From Fundicoccus ignavus (lineage in GTDB: Bacteria; Bacillota; Bacilli; Lactobacillales; Aerococcaceae), in assembly GCF_009659375.1 (NCBI RefSeq), contig NZ_WJQT01000003.1, positions 124,001 to 188,000 on the forward strand: 64,000 nucleotides of DNA. Direction: 5' to 3'. Positions 1-8,917 of this stretch are shown here, one piece after another. Below the pieces are notes generated by a model, which was not told where the DNA came from, searched no databases, and saw only the letters and a program-made list of their open reading frames with translations. Numbering within the stretch: the first letter of the stretch is position 1; each line of letters begins with the position of its first letter. The position numbers and the translations under genes were made by a program.

Positions 1-512
1 TAGCAGATTCGAAATATAATCAAAGACGTAGTGAATGTGAAGAAGCATTAAGCCGTCTACAAAAAGAATTAGATATTCACAGCCTAGGTGAATTAAGCGA
101 AGCTGAATTTGAAGCTAAGCGTCATTTAATTAATGATGAAGTCCTAGAAAGACGTGCTAAACACGCAGTTTATGAGAATATTCGTACCGTTAAATCTAAA
201 GAAATTTTAGCAAAAGGTGATTTAGTTGGGTTCGGAGAACTATTAAATCAATCACACATCAGTTTACAAAACGATTATGAAGTAACTGGAGAAGAACTGG
301 ATACATTAGTTTCTGCAGCTTGGAAACAAGAGGGCGTATTAGGTGCTCGAATGACTGGTGCAGGAATGGGTGGATGTGCGATTGCATTAGTAAATGAAGA
401 TAAAGTAGAAGCAGTTAAATCAGCTGTACAGAAAATTTATACAGATAAAATTGGATATGCTGCTGATTTCTACGTCGCTAAGATTGGTGATGGAAGTAAA
501 GTATTAGCTTAA
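1..512 (+). CDS. galK: Galactokinase, C-terminal part (gene cut by window start)
   Basis: Open from base 3 to the TAA at 510-512; the 5' part lies outside the window. Galactokinase phosphorylates galactose to galactose 1-phosphate in the cytoplasm, the first step of the Leloir pathway. The visible 169 residues contain the GHMP-kinase motif 3, seen here as [16 protein letters not shown], and an ending ([12 protein letters not shown]) typical of GalK. The partner galT is present about 10.5 kb downstream instead of directly adjacent. A hairpin terminator follows the stop codon. Confidence 0.93.
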   Translation, partial: ADSKYNQRRSECEEALSRLQKELDIHSLGELSEAEFEAKRHLINDEVLERRAKHAVYENIRTVKSKEILAKGDLVGFGELLNQSHISLQNDYEVTGEELDTLVSAAWKQEGVLGARMTGAGMGGCAIALVNEDKVEAVKSAVQKIYTDKIGYAADFYVAKIGDGSKVLA

Positions 513-530
513 TTATATAAAATCTGACTA

Positions 531-577
531 ATAAAAAAGGACCATTTTTTCATTCAGTTGAAAATTTGGTCCTTTAG
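531..577. terminator. Bidirectional terminator between galK and the MaoC-like gene
   Basis: AAAGGACCA and TGGTCCTTT form a stem flanked by A and T runs, so it can end both galK and the convergent gene. Confidence 0.7.
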
Positions 578-581
578 CTAT

Positions 582-1034
582 TTATTCGGTTGGTCTTCTA
601 AACACTAGAATATTTGCACGACAAATTTGACGAATCTCTTGATGCTGATTTTTAGTGACAGTTTCATAAGTCACAATCCCTTGTTGTGGTTTACTCTTAG
701 AAGGAATAATGTCGACAATCGTAATAACAATTGTTAATTCGTCTCCAACTCTTGTTGCTGAAGGCCATTTTAAATCTGCATTAGCACCAATTAAACCTTC
801 AGCTATTGGAAAAGCTTTGGCGGTTAAGTGCATACTAATGGCTGCTGTTAACCAGCCACTTGAAGCTAAACCGTTGAAGAAAGTTTCTTTAGCTTTTTCT
901 GGATCAGTATGGAAAACTTGTGGGTCATACTGTTTAGCAAATGCAATAATTTCTTCTTCAGTTACTTCATAAGAATCATTATTAACAAATATATCGCCAA
1001 TCGTTAGGTCATCTAAATATAATTTATCTATCAA
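582..1034 (-). CDS. MaoC-like hot-dog-fold dehydratase domain protein
   Basis: A 150-residue cytoplasmic protein with one MaoC/hot-dog domain. The stretch FAKQYDPQVFHTDPEKA matches the region that carries the hydratase Asp and His in MaoC and FkbR2-type (R)-enoyl-CoA hydratases, and SSGWLTAA resembles the following helix. The family hydrates or dehydrates acyl thioesters, but no acyl-CoA or fatty-acid genes are adjacent, so the substrate is unknown. The start is TTG at 1034-1032, preceded by a strong AAGGAGGAG. It is a single-gene unit convergent with galK. Confidence 0.8.
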   Translation of the reverse strand: MIDKLYLDDLTIGDIFVNNDSYEVTEEEIIAFAKQYDPQVFHTDPEKAKETFFNGLASSGWLTAAISMHLTAKAFPIAEGLIGANADLKWPSATRVGDELTIVITIVDIIPSKSKPQQGIVTYETVTKNQHQEIRQICRANILVFRRPTE

Positions 1035-1139
1035 AATACTCCTCCTTAATACTTGTAATATATCTATTTTACAGTTCTTGTTTTTAATAAGGTAATTCGA
1101 CTTTATAATAGAATTTATTACTTTTACTTAGATGTTACA

Positions 1140-1148
1140 TGGTATAAT
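1140..1148 (+). promoter_or_regulatory. Extended -10 promoter for the GNAT gene cluster
   Basis: TGGTATAAT is a TGn-extended -10 box 22 bases before the ATG at 1170. No clear -35 box is seen, as is usual for extended -10 promoters. Confidence 0.5.
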
Positions 1149-1169
1149 AGTTAAGGTGGAGGCGATAAC

Positions 1170-1697
1170 ATGCAAATAAGAAAAATTTCCAAAAGTAACG
1201 ACTTGGACTTAAAACTTCTAAATGAACCATTTGAAATAAAGGGTAAAATAATCGTTACACGTGTACAAGAAAAGTGGCAGTATCGTTTTCAAGAAAATAA
1301 AGAAACTTACTGGATGAGTTTTCCGGATGAAGACTATCAAATGGAGGATATCGACGCAAAGGGCTTCGCCTTAGGTGCCTACAATAATGGTGAATTAATT
1401 GGCTTAGCTATTTTTCAGAATAATTGGAATCGCTTTTTATATTTATCTGACTTAAAAGTTAAAAAAGATTTCCGAAGAAGAGGCGTTTCAAAAGCATTAA
1501 TTAACAAAGGCTTTGAAATAGCTTGCCAAGAAAAATACAAAGGTCTGTATACGATAGCCCAAGATAATAATATTGTTGCTTGTCAATTCTATCTCAAACA
1601 AGGTTTTGCTATCGGTGGTTTTAATAATCGTGTTTATCAATATACGCAGCAAGAAGGAAAAGCGGATGTCTATTTTTATTTAGATAAATTAGATTAA
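1170..1697 (+). CDS. GNAT family N-acetyltransferase
   Basis: A 175-residue GNAT-fold protein. Residues about 95-115 contain LSDLKVKKDFRRRGVSKAL, the beta4-alpha3 acetyl-CoA pyrophosphate loop in the Q/R-x-x-G-x-G/A form (RRRGVS). The later ACQFYLKQGF segment matches the usual helix of motif B. It transfers an acetyl group to an unknown amine. The start ATG follows GGTGGAGGCG at good spacing. Twelve bases separate it from the metallo-hydrolase gene, so the two are probably co-transcribed. Confidence 0.88.
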   Translation: MQIRKISKSNDLDLKLLNEPFEIKGKIIVTRVQEKWQYRFQENKETYWMSFPDEDYQMEDIDAKGFALGAYNNGELIGLAIFQNNWNRFLYLSDLKVKKDFRRRGVSKALINKGFEIACQEKYKGLYTIAQDNNIVACQFYLKQGFAIGGFNNRVYQYTQQEGKADVYFYLDKLD

Positions 1698-1709
1698 AGA
1701 GGTGACGGT

Positions 1710-2495
1710 TTGCAAATACAACATGAGTGGTTTGATGTCGCAGAAATTGGACCTCAAACTTACGCAATTAGTGAGTGGGGTCATTGGGAGAAAGTCCATT
1801 CATTTCTTTTAATAGGCGATAACAAAGCTGTGCTAATTGATACAGGTTTAGGAATTGCGAATATAAAAGAAGTTACGGATCAATTAACTTCTCTACCAAT
1901 TGAGGTTATCACAAGTCATGTTCATACCGATCATATTGGATCACATGCCTCTTTTGATAACATATTTGTACATGCCGAGGATAGAGATTGGTTAGAAAAT
2001 GGGATTCAAGGCCCAAATTTAGAGCAAATTCGCTTCAATCTGATGAGAGACATCGCGAAGGAAGTACCAGAGGCATTTGATATTAATGAATTTTATCCCT
2101 ATCAAGGAGAAGCAAAAGGTTTATTAATTGATGGACAATGGGTTGAATTAGGAAATCGATCGATTCGAATTATTCATACACCAGGACACTCGCCAGGGCA
2201 TATCAGTATTTGGGACCAGTTGACAGGTTTTTTGTTTACGGGTGATGTACTTTATTTGGAGACACCTATTTACGCTTTCTATCCTTCAACAGATCCAGTC
2301 CTATTAATAAATTCTTGGAAGAAGTTATTAACCATCAAAGGTGTGACGCGTCTTTTTGGTTCACATAATCAATTAGGTTTCGATATTGAGGTTTTAGAGG
2401 ATGTTAAAACAGCCATTGCCTATTTAGAACAAAATGATTTGGTCAAATGGGGCACAGGCTTACATTCTTTTAAACATATTAGTGTTCAATTTTAA
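1710..2495 (+). CDS. Metallo-beta-lactamase-fold hydrolase
   Basis: A 261-residue protein with the HxHxDH zinc motif (TSHVHTDHIG, about residues 69-78), a later HTPGHSPGH histidine and the FTGDVLY aspartate, all hallmarks of the MBL superfamily. Similar cytoplasmic proteins include glyoxalase II-like and other thioester or lactone hydrolases; the substrate cannot be read from sequence. The start is TTG at 1710 behind AGAGGTG. It lies between the GNAT gene and pfkA on the same strand, with 28 bases to the next start. Confidence 0.87.
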   Translation: MQIQHEWFDVAEIGPQTYAISEWGHWEKVHSFLLIGDNKAVLIDTGLGIANIKEVTDQLTSLPIEVITSHVHTDHIGSHASFDNIFVHAEDRDWLENGIQGPNLEQIRFNLMRDIAKEVPEAFDINEFYPYQGEAKGLLIDGQWVELGNRSIRIIHTPGHSPGHISIWDQLTGFLFTGDVLYLETPIYAFYPSTDPVLLINSWKKLLTIKGVTRLFGSHNQLGFDIEVLEDVKTAIAYLEQNDLVKWGTGLHSFKHISVQF

Positions 2496-2523
2496 AAAAA
2501 TTACGATGAATAAAGGAGTAGCT

Positions 2524-3489
2524 ATGAAAAAGATTGGGATTTTGACTAGTGGTGGCGATGCACCAGGAATGAACGCAGTAATTAACGGAGTTGTTACTGC
2601 TGCAAGTGAATTAGAAATTGAAGTAGTAGGGTTTGTGAATGGTTATGATGGTTTAATAAATAACGAAGTGATGCCGCTACCGATTTCTTATGTTAAACAG
2701 ATTAATGCTTTAGGTGGAACAGTGCTTGGTACAGCACGCTCAGCTGAATTTATGAAACCCGAGGTTCGTGAAGAAACTATTGCGAGATTAAAAGCTGAGG
2801 GCTTTGCTGGTTTAGTGGTTATTGGGGGCGATGGTAGTTATAAAGGTGCAAAAGCAATCATGGATTTAGGTTTACCAGTTGTAGCTTTACCAGGGACAAT
2901 TGATAATGATATTCCAATGACTGATGCGACGATTGGGTTTAGAACTGCATTAAATAATGTGATGGATTCTGTTGATCGCATTGTAACTTCAGCTGCCAGT
3001 CATGGACATAATTTTGCGATCGAAGTAATGGGACGTCATGCGGGCGATATAGCTTTATGGTCTGGTTTAGCCTTGGATGCAGATGTGATTATTACGGATA
3101 AAGCAGAATTTGAAGCTGCGAACGTAGTCACTGCATTAGAAAAATCTAAAGCATCTGGTAAGAAATATCGTTTAATTATTATTGCAGAGGGTGCAATGAC
3201 AGCAGAAGCTTTTAAAGAAATTATTGAAGCAGAATCTGACTTTAAAATCCACCCATTATTATTAGGACATATTCAAAGAGGCGGAATGGCATCACTAGAT
3301 GATCGAATTATGGGCAAACTATACGGAGAAAAAGCAGTTCATTATTTTGAAAATGGTGGTACTGGTTGTTGTATGGGCATTCAAAAGGATCAAATCGTGA
3401 TTCAAGATTTAACAGAAGTATTATCAGCACATAAAGAAATGATTTTACCTTTCGACTATACAGGTGCTAAATACCGTTTAATTGATTAG
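2524..3489 (+). CDS. pfkA: ATP-dependent 6-phosphofructokinase with altered effector site
   Basis: 321 residues, the normal bacterial PfkA length. It phosphorylates fructose 6-phosphate to fructose 1,6-bisphosphate, the committed step of glycolysis. Catalytic features are intact: TSGGDAPGMN, GGDGSY (Gly, not Asp, so ATP rather than pyrophosphate dependent), PGTIDNDI with the catalytic base, EVMGRH and GHIQRGG. By alignment with remembered E. coli PfkA, the effector-site arginines 21, 25, 54 and 154 are replaced by Asn, Thr, Leu and Val, and Arg162, a substrate contact, by His. The ATG at 2524 has AAAGGAG upstream; an earlier in-frame start would overlap the previous gene. No pyk gene is adjacent. 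Confidence 0.93.
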   Translation: MKKIGILTSGGDAPGMNAVINGVVTAASELEIEVVGFVNGYDGLINNEVMPLPISYVKQINALGGTVLGTARSAEFMKPEVREETIARLKAEGFAGLVVIGGDGSYKGAKAIMDLGLPVVALPGTIDNDIPMTDATIGFRTALNNVMDSVDRIVTSAASHGHNFAIEVMGRHAGDIALWSGLALDADVIITDKAEFEAANVVTALEKSKASGKKYRLIIIAEGAMTAEAFKEIIEAESDFKIHPLLLGHIQRGGMASLDDRIMGKLYGEKAVHYFENGGTGCCMGIQKDQIVIQDLTEVLSAHKEMILPFDYTGAKYRLID

Positions 3490-3498
3490 GAGTCAATC

Positions 3499-3957
3499 AT
3501 GAAGATTTTTATTGATGGAGATGCTTCACCTGTAAAGCAAGATGTCGTTGAAATTGCTATTAATCATCAAGTAGAAGTAGTGATTGTGACGAGTGTCGAT
3601 CATTTCACAACAAAAGAGTACCCGGCTAACGTATCGGTTGTATATGTAGACAAAGGACAAGACATGGCTGATTTTAGGATAGTCTCTTTAATACAAAAGT
3701 GTGATATACTAGTTACACAGGACTATGGGTTAGCGTCATTAGTATTGGCAAAAGCAAGAGTGATTCACCATTCTGCTTGGGAATATACAACGGATAATAT
3801 TGATTTATTATTAGCCCAGCGTTATCACGGTGGACAACTGCGCAAAGCAGGGCACCGCACTAAAGGACCAAAACCTTATACTGATGAACAGAGATACTCA
3901 TTTAGAAGAATTTTAACTAAAGTACTTAATGAACAGTTGGCCATTAATGCTGATTAA
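3499..3957 (+). CDS. YaiI/YqxD family protein (UPF0178)
   Basis: 152 residues matching the YaiI/YqxD family, a small NYN/PIN-like fold of unconfirmed activity. Typical features are the opening MKIFIDGDASPV, the central DILVTQDYGLASLVL and the basic AGHRTKGPKPYT near the C-terminus. It starts nine bases after pfkA with AGGAGTCAATC before the ATG, and is likely co-transcribed with it. The conserved acidic residues suggest a metal-dependent nuclease, which is inference. Confidence 0.88.
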   Translation: MKIFIDGDASPVKQDVVEIAINHQVEVVIVTSVDHFTTKEYPANVSVVYVDKGQDMADFRIVSLIQKCDILVTQDYGLASLVLAKARVIHHSAWEYTTDNIDLLLAQRYHGGQLRKAGHRTKGPKPYTDEQRYSFRRILTKVLNEQLAINAD

Positions 3958-3973
3958 TGCTTAAGTTATGTAA

Positions 3974-4942
3974 TTGAGTAAGGGGGAAAAGACAATCGCA
4001 ACTTTAAAAGATGTCGCACAAAAAGCAAATGTATCCAAGATGACAGTTTCGAGAGTCATCAACCAACCTGAACTTGTAACTGAAGAACTGAAAACGCTAG
4101 TTTATCAAGCAATGAAAGAACTGAATTATCGACCGAATACTGCAGCAAAAGCTTTAGCTCGTAATCGAACGATGATCATTAAAGTTTTAATACTAGAAAA
4201 GATGGATATTACGGAACCGTATTATATGAATCTGTTAAATGGTATTGCGCAAGAACTAGATAAGTACAATTATGCTTTACAGTTAATGACTGAAAATTCA
4301 GTTGATTTAGGTAACTGTGATGGCTATATCATTACTGGAACGCGTAAATCCGACTTCGAATGGATTCCACAATTAGATAAACCAGTTGTTCTGTTTGGCG
4401 AGAATGATCGTCAAATACCCTTTGTCGATTCAGATAATGAAGCAGGTATTGCGACTGCAACCCAATATGCAATCGACCGAGGTTACGAGCATGTGCATTT
4501 TATTGGAATCGATGTGCCTGAATTGTTTGAAAAGTCACGTGAGAAAGGCTATTTATCTGTTATGGCTCAGTATCCAGATAAAAAGCAAGTTATTCACCGC
4601 ATAAAGAATAGCTCATCTCTTTCAGAACGGCTGATCCGTGAAGAAAGCAAACTTGAGTCTAATACTTGTTTCATTTGTGCGTCAGATAGAATTGCCATTG
4701 GTGTAGTACGCGGATTACAAGCTGAGAATTATGCTATCCCACAAGAATATGGCATTATTGGTTTCGATGGTGTTTTTCTTGATCAAATTGCATCGCCAAA
4801 ATTAACAACGATGAAACAAGATATAGTAGGCATGGGGCAAACTTGTGTGAAACAATTAATGCGTTTAATTGACAAAAAAAAGCTTAAGAATAAGAACGAA
4901 TTATTTTTTGCTAAGTTAATTGAACGAGGTACAACCAAATAG
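3974..4942 (+). CDS. LacI family transcriptional regulator upstream of the malE operon
   Basis: About 320 residues: an N-terminal LacI helix-turn-helix (TLKDVAQKANVSKMTVSRVINQ), hinge helix (NTAAKALARN) and a periplasmic-binding-protein-like effector domain. The start is ambiguous. TTG at 3974 has no Shine-Dalgarno sequence, while a strong AGGGGG at 3981-3986 lies 8 bases before an ATC codon at 3995 that would give the family's usual I/M-ATLKDVA start. It lies immediately upstream of malE on the same strand but is separated by a terminator. It may bind the LacI-type operators before malE, alongside MalR at 20.1 kb. The effector sugar is unknown. Confidence 0.88.
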   Translation: MSKGEKTIATLKDVAQKANVSKMTVSRVINQPELVTEELKTLVYQAMKELNYRPNTAAKALARNRTMIIKVLILEKMDITEPYYMNLLNGIAQELDKYNYALQLMTENSVDLGNCDGYIITGTRKSDFEWIPQLDKPVVLFGENDRQIPFVDSDNEAGIATATQYAIDRGYEHVHFIGIDVPELFEKSREKGYLSVMAQYPDKKQVIHRIKNSSSLSERLIREESKLESNTCFICASDRIAIGVVRGLQAENYAIPQEYGIIGFDGVFLDQIASPKLTTMKQDIVGMGQTCVKQLMRLIDKKKLKNKNELFFAKLIERGTTK

Positions 4943-4950
4943 ACCATCTT

Positions 4951-4979
4951 TAGGACTTCTAGAAAAGAGAAGTCCTTTT
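4951..4979 (+). terminator. Terminator after the LacI-type regulator
   Basis: AGGACTTCT and AGAAGTCCT form a stem followed by TTTTG. Confidence 0.7.
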
Positions 4980-5174
4980 GTTGATTAACGGGGATAAAAC
5001 AAAAGGATTCTAACTTAATAAGAATCTTTATGTACAACGAAATTGTTATATGAATATTGATGGTTAAATTTATATTAAAACTACACATAAATCATTGATA
5101 ATCATATTTATATAAAATTAAAGATGTAATTATTAAAATTAAAAAATAATATGACTAGACCATCTCAACAAAGA

Positions 5175-5254
5175 TGTTAACGGTAACAAATGAAAACGCT
5201 TGAAAATACTATTTTATTAATGCATAATGTATTTAGGGAATAAAACGGTTGCAT
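5175..5254 (+). promoter_or_regulatory. malE promoter with LacI-type operators and a cre-like site
   Basis: The promoter is TTGAAA (5200-5205), a 17-base spacer, then CATAAT (5223-5228). ATGAAAACGCTTGAA (5190-5204) is close to the CcpA cre consensus and covers the -35 box. TGTTAACGGTAACA (5175-5188) is a LacI-type near-palindrome just upstream. AAAACGGTTGCA (5242-5253) is a weaker half-symmetric site after the expected transcription start. The rest of the 341-base gap from 4943 shows only an AT-rich stretch with one weak inverted repeat near 5003-5029. Confidence 0.6.
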
Positions 5255-5283
5255 CAGTAACCATAAAATAAGGAGGATCCCAA

Positions 5284-6525
5284 ATGAAATTAAATTGGAA
5301 GAAATTAGCTTTAGCTTCTGTTTCAGCATTAGCCGCTTTATCAACTGTAGCAGGTACTGTGACTCAAGTTACAGCCCAAGAAGGTGAAACCTTAATTGTT
5401 TCAGCAGCAGGCGTATACGATTATGTTAGCGCACACATCGCAGAATTCGAAGAAGAATACGGTGTAACTGTAGAGGTTTTAGATGCTGACATGTTTGAAA
5501 TGTTAGATGGTATTGCTTTAGATGGACCTGCTGGAACAGGTGCTGATGTCTATATATCACCATACGACCGAATTGGTTCTTTAGGAATGACAGGTCAGTT
5601 AGCTCCTGTAACATTGATTGATGAAGCTGGTTACGATGAAACAGATATTCAACAAGTATCTGCAAATGGTCAAGTTTTTGGAGCGCCAGCAGTAATTGAA
5701 ACTTTAGTTATGTTCTATAATACTGACTTATTAGATGCAGCTCCAACAACTTTTGAAGAATTAGAAGCAATCGCTCAAGATGAAGCGTATGCATTTGAAA
5801 ATGAAGAAGGCAAAAACGTTGGTTTCTTAGCTAAATGGACTGACTTCTACATGTCATACGGATTAATCGCTGGATATGGTGGCTATGTGTTCGGATCAGA
5901 TGGTACAGATTACACTGATGTTGGTTTAAACACTCCAGAAGCAGTTGAAGGTATTGAATATGCTGTTAATTGGTTCCAGAATACTTGGCCACAAGGAATG
6001 CAAGATGTTACAGCATCAGGAGACTTTGTTATCCAATCATTCATCAATGGTGACACAGCAGCGATTATTAGTGGACCATGGGATGCAGCTGCTTTTGAAG
6101 ATGCAGGTATTCCTTACGGTGTAGCTAAAATCCCTACATTACCAAACGGTGAAGAATATACTCCATTTGGTGGGGGTAAAGGTTGGGTAATTTCTAACTA
6201 TTCTGAGAAAAAAGATTTAGCTCAATTATTTATTGACTGGGTTTCAACTGAAGAACAACAAACACACTTATATAATGAATTAAACGAAGTCCCAGCAAAC
6301 CACGCATCTCGTGATGCAGCAATTGAGATAAATAATGAATTGACTACTGCGGTAATTGAAGTATATGCTAACGCAGAACCAATGCCAAATATCCCACAAA
6401 TGTCAGAAGTTTGGGTTGGCGCTGAGAACTTAATGTTTGACGCTGCGTCAGGTAATAAAACAGCTCAAGAATCAGCAGATGCTGCTGTTGAGTTAATTAC
6501 TCAAACAATTGAACAGAAATACTAA
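5284..6525 (+). CDS. malE: Maltose/maltodextrin ABC transporter substrate-binding protein, non-lipobox form
   Basis: 413 residues of the family 1 extracellular solute-binding fold, with MalE-like stretches such as MFYNTDLL, NGDTAAIISGPWD and GGGKGWVIS. It captures maltodextrins outside the membrane for the MalF/MalG permease. The signal peptide (residues 1 to about 31) ends in VTAQEGE, a type I signal peptidase site. There is no lipobox and no cysteine anywhere in the protein, which is unusual for a Gram-positive binding protein. The start has AAGGAGGATCCCAA upstream. A hairpin terminator separates it from malF. Confidence 0.9.
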   Translation: MKLNWKKLALASVSALAALSTVAGTVTQVTAQEGETLIVSAAGVYDYVSAHIAEFEEEYGVTVEVLDADMFEMLDGIALDGPAGTGADVYISPYDRIGSLGMTGQLAPVTLIDEAGYDETDIQQVSANGQVFGAPAVIETLVMFYNTDLLDAAPTTFEELEAIAQDEAYAFENEEGKNVGFLAKWTDFYMSYGLIAGYGGYVFGSDGTDYTDVGLNTPEAVEGIEYAVNWFQNTWPQGMQDVTASGDFVIQSFINGDTAAIISGPWDAAAFEDAGIPYGVAKIPTLPNGEEYTPFGGGKGWVISNYSEKKDLAQLFIDWVSTEEQQTHLYNELNEVPANHASRDAAIEINNELTTAVIEVYANAEPMPNIPQMSEVWVGAENLMFDAASGNKTAQESADAAVELITQTIEQKY

Positions 6526-6551
6526 AAAAAGAGTCGAAGTATTTGAGAAAG

Positions 6552-6585
6552 GTCTGGTGGGCTATAATTGCTCACCAGATTTTTG
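6552..6585 (+). terminator. malE-malF intercistronic terminator/attenuator
   Basis: TCTGGTG (6553-6559) pairs with CACCAGA (6573-6579), followed by TTTTTG. Partial termination here would give more binding protein than permease, as is common in such operons. Confidence 0.7.
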
Positions 6586-6657
6586 TTCAAATTATCAATA
6601 ATAAGAAAGAAAATGTGCGAAAAAGTGGTCAACTCGCACACTAAGGAGGTTTTTGAC

Positions 6658-7962
6658 ATGGATCAACTAGCAAAGCCAAATCACAAACCAGGGACAGCAA
6701 GAATGCTTTCGATTATTCCTGGTTTAGGTCAGTTCTATAATGGACAGTTAATAAAAGGTATCTTATTTTTAGCCATCGCACTTCTATTTATTTATGAAAT
6801 GATTACATATGGAATTTCAGCTTTTACAGGCTTAATCACACTTGGAGAAGTTCCTGGAGAAGATCATTCATTATTTCTCATGATTCAAGGGACGATTCAA
6901 ATCTTAGTGACTGTAATTTTTGTAACTTTTTATTTCTTTAATATATATGATGCAGGGAAGGTCGCTAAGAATAGAAAACTTGGTTTAAAAGTTAATGAAA
7001 CATTCGGTGAATTGTTCAGTAACATTTATCTTAATGGTTTCCCTTATTTATTAATTATACCAGCTTACTTATTTATGATTTTTGCCATTGTATTTCCGGT
7101 ATTAGTTACAATTTTTATGGCTTTTATGGATTATGACTTTATGACGACACCTCCATTTAATTTAATCAGTTGGGTTGGAATGGAAAACTTTGCTGATATT
7201 TTCTTCTTAAGTACTTTTAGAGATGCTTTTTTCTCAGTACTTAGTTGGACGATTATTTGGACGGCTTGTGCAACAACGTTACAAATTGTATTAGGTGTAC
7301 TTACTGCGGTAGTTGCGAATCAAAAATTTATCAAAGGTAAACGTATTTTTGGCGTTATATTCCTATTACCTTGGGCAGTCCCAGCTTTTATCACAATCAT
7401 GACATTTTCTAACATGTTCAATGATTCAATTGGAGCGATTAATACACAAGTTATTCCGTTCATTAATAATCTACCTTTTGTAAACATTGGCTTAATTGCA
7501 TGGAAAACTAATCCATTCTGGACAAAGGTTGCGATTATCATGATCCAAGGTTGGTTAGGCTTCCCTTATATCTATGTAATGGTGACGAGTATTTTGCAAT
7601 CTATTTCAGAGGATTTATATGAAGCGGCGCGTATTGATGGAGCTAATGCCATTCAGCAGTTTAAGAGTATTACATTGCCAGTTATCTTGTCTGTTGCAGC
7701 GCCAATCTTTGTCACACAATATACTGGGAACTTTAACAACTTCTCAATGATCTACCTCTTTAATGATGGAGGACCGGGAAGTGCCGGTGGTGGGGCAGGT
7801 CAAACTGATATTCTAATTTCTTGGATTTATAAGTTAACAACGAGTGGTACTCCACAGTACTCAATGGCTGCTGCTTTAACGCTAATCGTTTCTTTAGTTG
7901 TTATCTCAGTCTCATTAATCGTATTCAAACGTACGAATGCGTTCAGTATGGAGGATGTTTAA
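6658..7962 (+). CDS. malF: Maltodextrin ABC transporter permease MalF
   Basis: 434-residue integral membrane permease. It opens with a short cytoplasmic N-terminus and [11 protein letters not shown], as in Gram-positive MalF/MdxF, and has about eight hydrophobic segments. The EAA loop that contacts the ATPase is visible as [21 protein letters not shown] near residue 320. The ATG at 6658 is chosen because AAGGAGG lies 8 bases before it; the reading frame is open further upstream but that stretch overlaps the attenuator. The stop codon is one base from the malG start, so the two are translationally close. Confidence 0.93.
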   Translation: MDQLAKPNHKPGTARMLSIIPGLGQFYNGQLIKGILFLAIALLFIYEMITYGISAFTGLITLGEVPGEDHSLFLMIQGTIQILVTVIFVTFYFFNIYDAGKVAKNRKLGLKVNETFGELFSNIYLNGFPYLLIIPAYLFMIFAIVFPVLVTIFMAFMDYDFMTTPPFNLISWVGMENFADIFFLSTFRDAFFSVLSWTIIWTACATTLQIVLGVLTAVVANQKFIKGKRIFGVIFLLPWAVPAFITIMTFSNMFNDSIGAINTQVIPFINNLPFVNIGLIAWKTNPFWTKVAIIMIQGWLGFPYIYVMVTSILQSISEDLYEAARIDGANAIQQFKSITLPVILSVAAPIFVTQYTGNFNNFSMIYLFNDGGPGSAGGGAGQTDILISWIYKLTTSGTPQYSMAAALTLIVSLVVISVSLIVFKRTNAFSMEDV

Positions 7963-7963
7963 T

Positions 7964-8815
7964 ATGAAAAATCTCAAAACTTCAGCGAAATTTGGTAAGT
8001 ATTTAGGACGTTTTTTTACTTATTTATTCTTAGTTACTTTATCTGTGATTATCATTTATCCACTAGCAATTACTGTTACATCAGCCTTTCAACCGGGTAA
8101 TACAACTGCGTTTTCATTGAGATTTGATACCAAATGGACATTGGAAAACTTTAGAAGATTATTTGAGGAAACACGTTATTTAACGTGGTATAAGAATACA
8201 TTGATTGTTGCGATTACGACCATGGTAGCTCAGGTATTTATTGTAACTATTGCTGGTTATGCTTACTCTCGTTACAATTTTATCGGCCGCAAACAGAGCT
8301 TATTAGTTTTCTTGGTGATTCAGATGGTGCCAACTACGGCAGCTTTAACAGCCTTCTTCGTTATGGCATTGTTATTAGATGCGATTAATGAGTTTTGGTT
8401 CTTATCTTTCCTTTACATTGGTGGGGGAATTCCGATGAATACTTGGTTAATGAAAGGCTACTTTGATACAGTACCTTATGATTTAGATGAGTCGGCTAAG
8501 TTAGATGGAGCAGGTCATTTTAGAATCTTCGGTCAAATCGTGTTGCCGTTAGTGCGTCCAATGATTGCTGTGCAAGCATTATGGGCATTTATGGGACCGT
8601 TTGGAGATTATATGCTATCAAAATTTATCTTGCGTAATCAAGAGTACTATACGGTAGCGGTTGGTTTACAGACATTCATAAATGATGCACGAAATCAACG
8701 TGTTGCATTATTTGCGGCAGGCGCAATATTAATTGCCCTACCGATTTCAATTTTGTTCTTTATGTTACAAAAGAACTTTGTTTCTGGTCTGGTTGCGGGT
8801 GGAACTAAAGGTTAA
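7964..8815 (+). CDS. malG: Maltodextrin ABC transporter permease MalG
   Basis: 283-residue permease with six predicted membrane segments, partner of MalF. The EAA loop reads [25 protein letters not shown]-like near residue 180, and the C-terminus [10 protein letters not shown] is typical of MalG. It is preceded by GGAGG inside the end of malF. No MalK/MsmK ATPase gene follows, so the transporter probably uses a shared ATPase encoded elsewhere, as is known for MsmK in streptococci. Confidence 0.93.
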   Translation: MKNLKTSAKFGKYLGRFFTYLFLVTLSVIIIYPLAITVTSAFQPGNTTAFSLRFDTKWTLENFRRLFEETRYLTWYKNTLIVAITTMVAQVFIVTIAGYAYSRYNFIGRKQSLLVFLVIQMVPTTAALTAFFVMALLLDAINEFWFLSFLYIGGGIPMNTWLMKGYFDTVPYDLDESAKLDGAGHFRIFGQIVLPLVRPMIAVQALWAFMGPFGDYMLSKFILRNQEYYTVAVGLQTFINDARNQRVALFAAGAILIALPISILFFMLQKNFVSGLVAGGTKG

Positions 8816-8824
8816 GGATTCGAG

Positions 8825-8866
8825 AAGGTATCTCAATTTCTTATGTGAAATTGAGATACCTTTTTA
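8825..8866 (+). terminator. Terminator after malG
   Basis: AAGGTATCTCAATTTC and GAAATTGAGATACCTT form a perfect 16-bp stem followed by a T-run. Confidence 0.85.
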
Positions 8867-8917
8867 TTTAATAGATATGTTACAATTCAGTAAGTTAGAA
8901 TAAAAGAGGTGTAAGTT

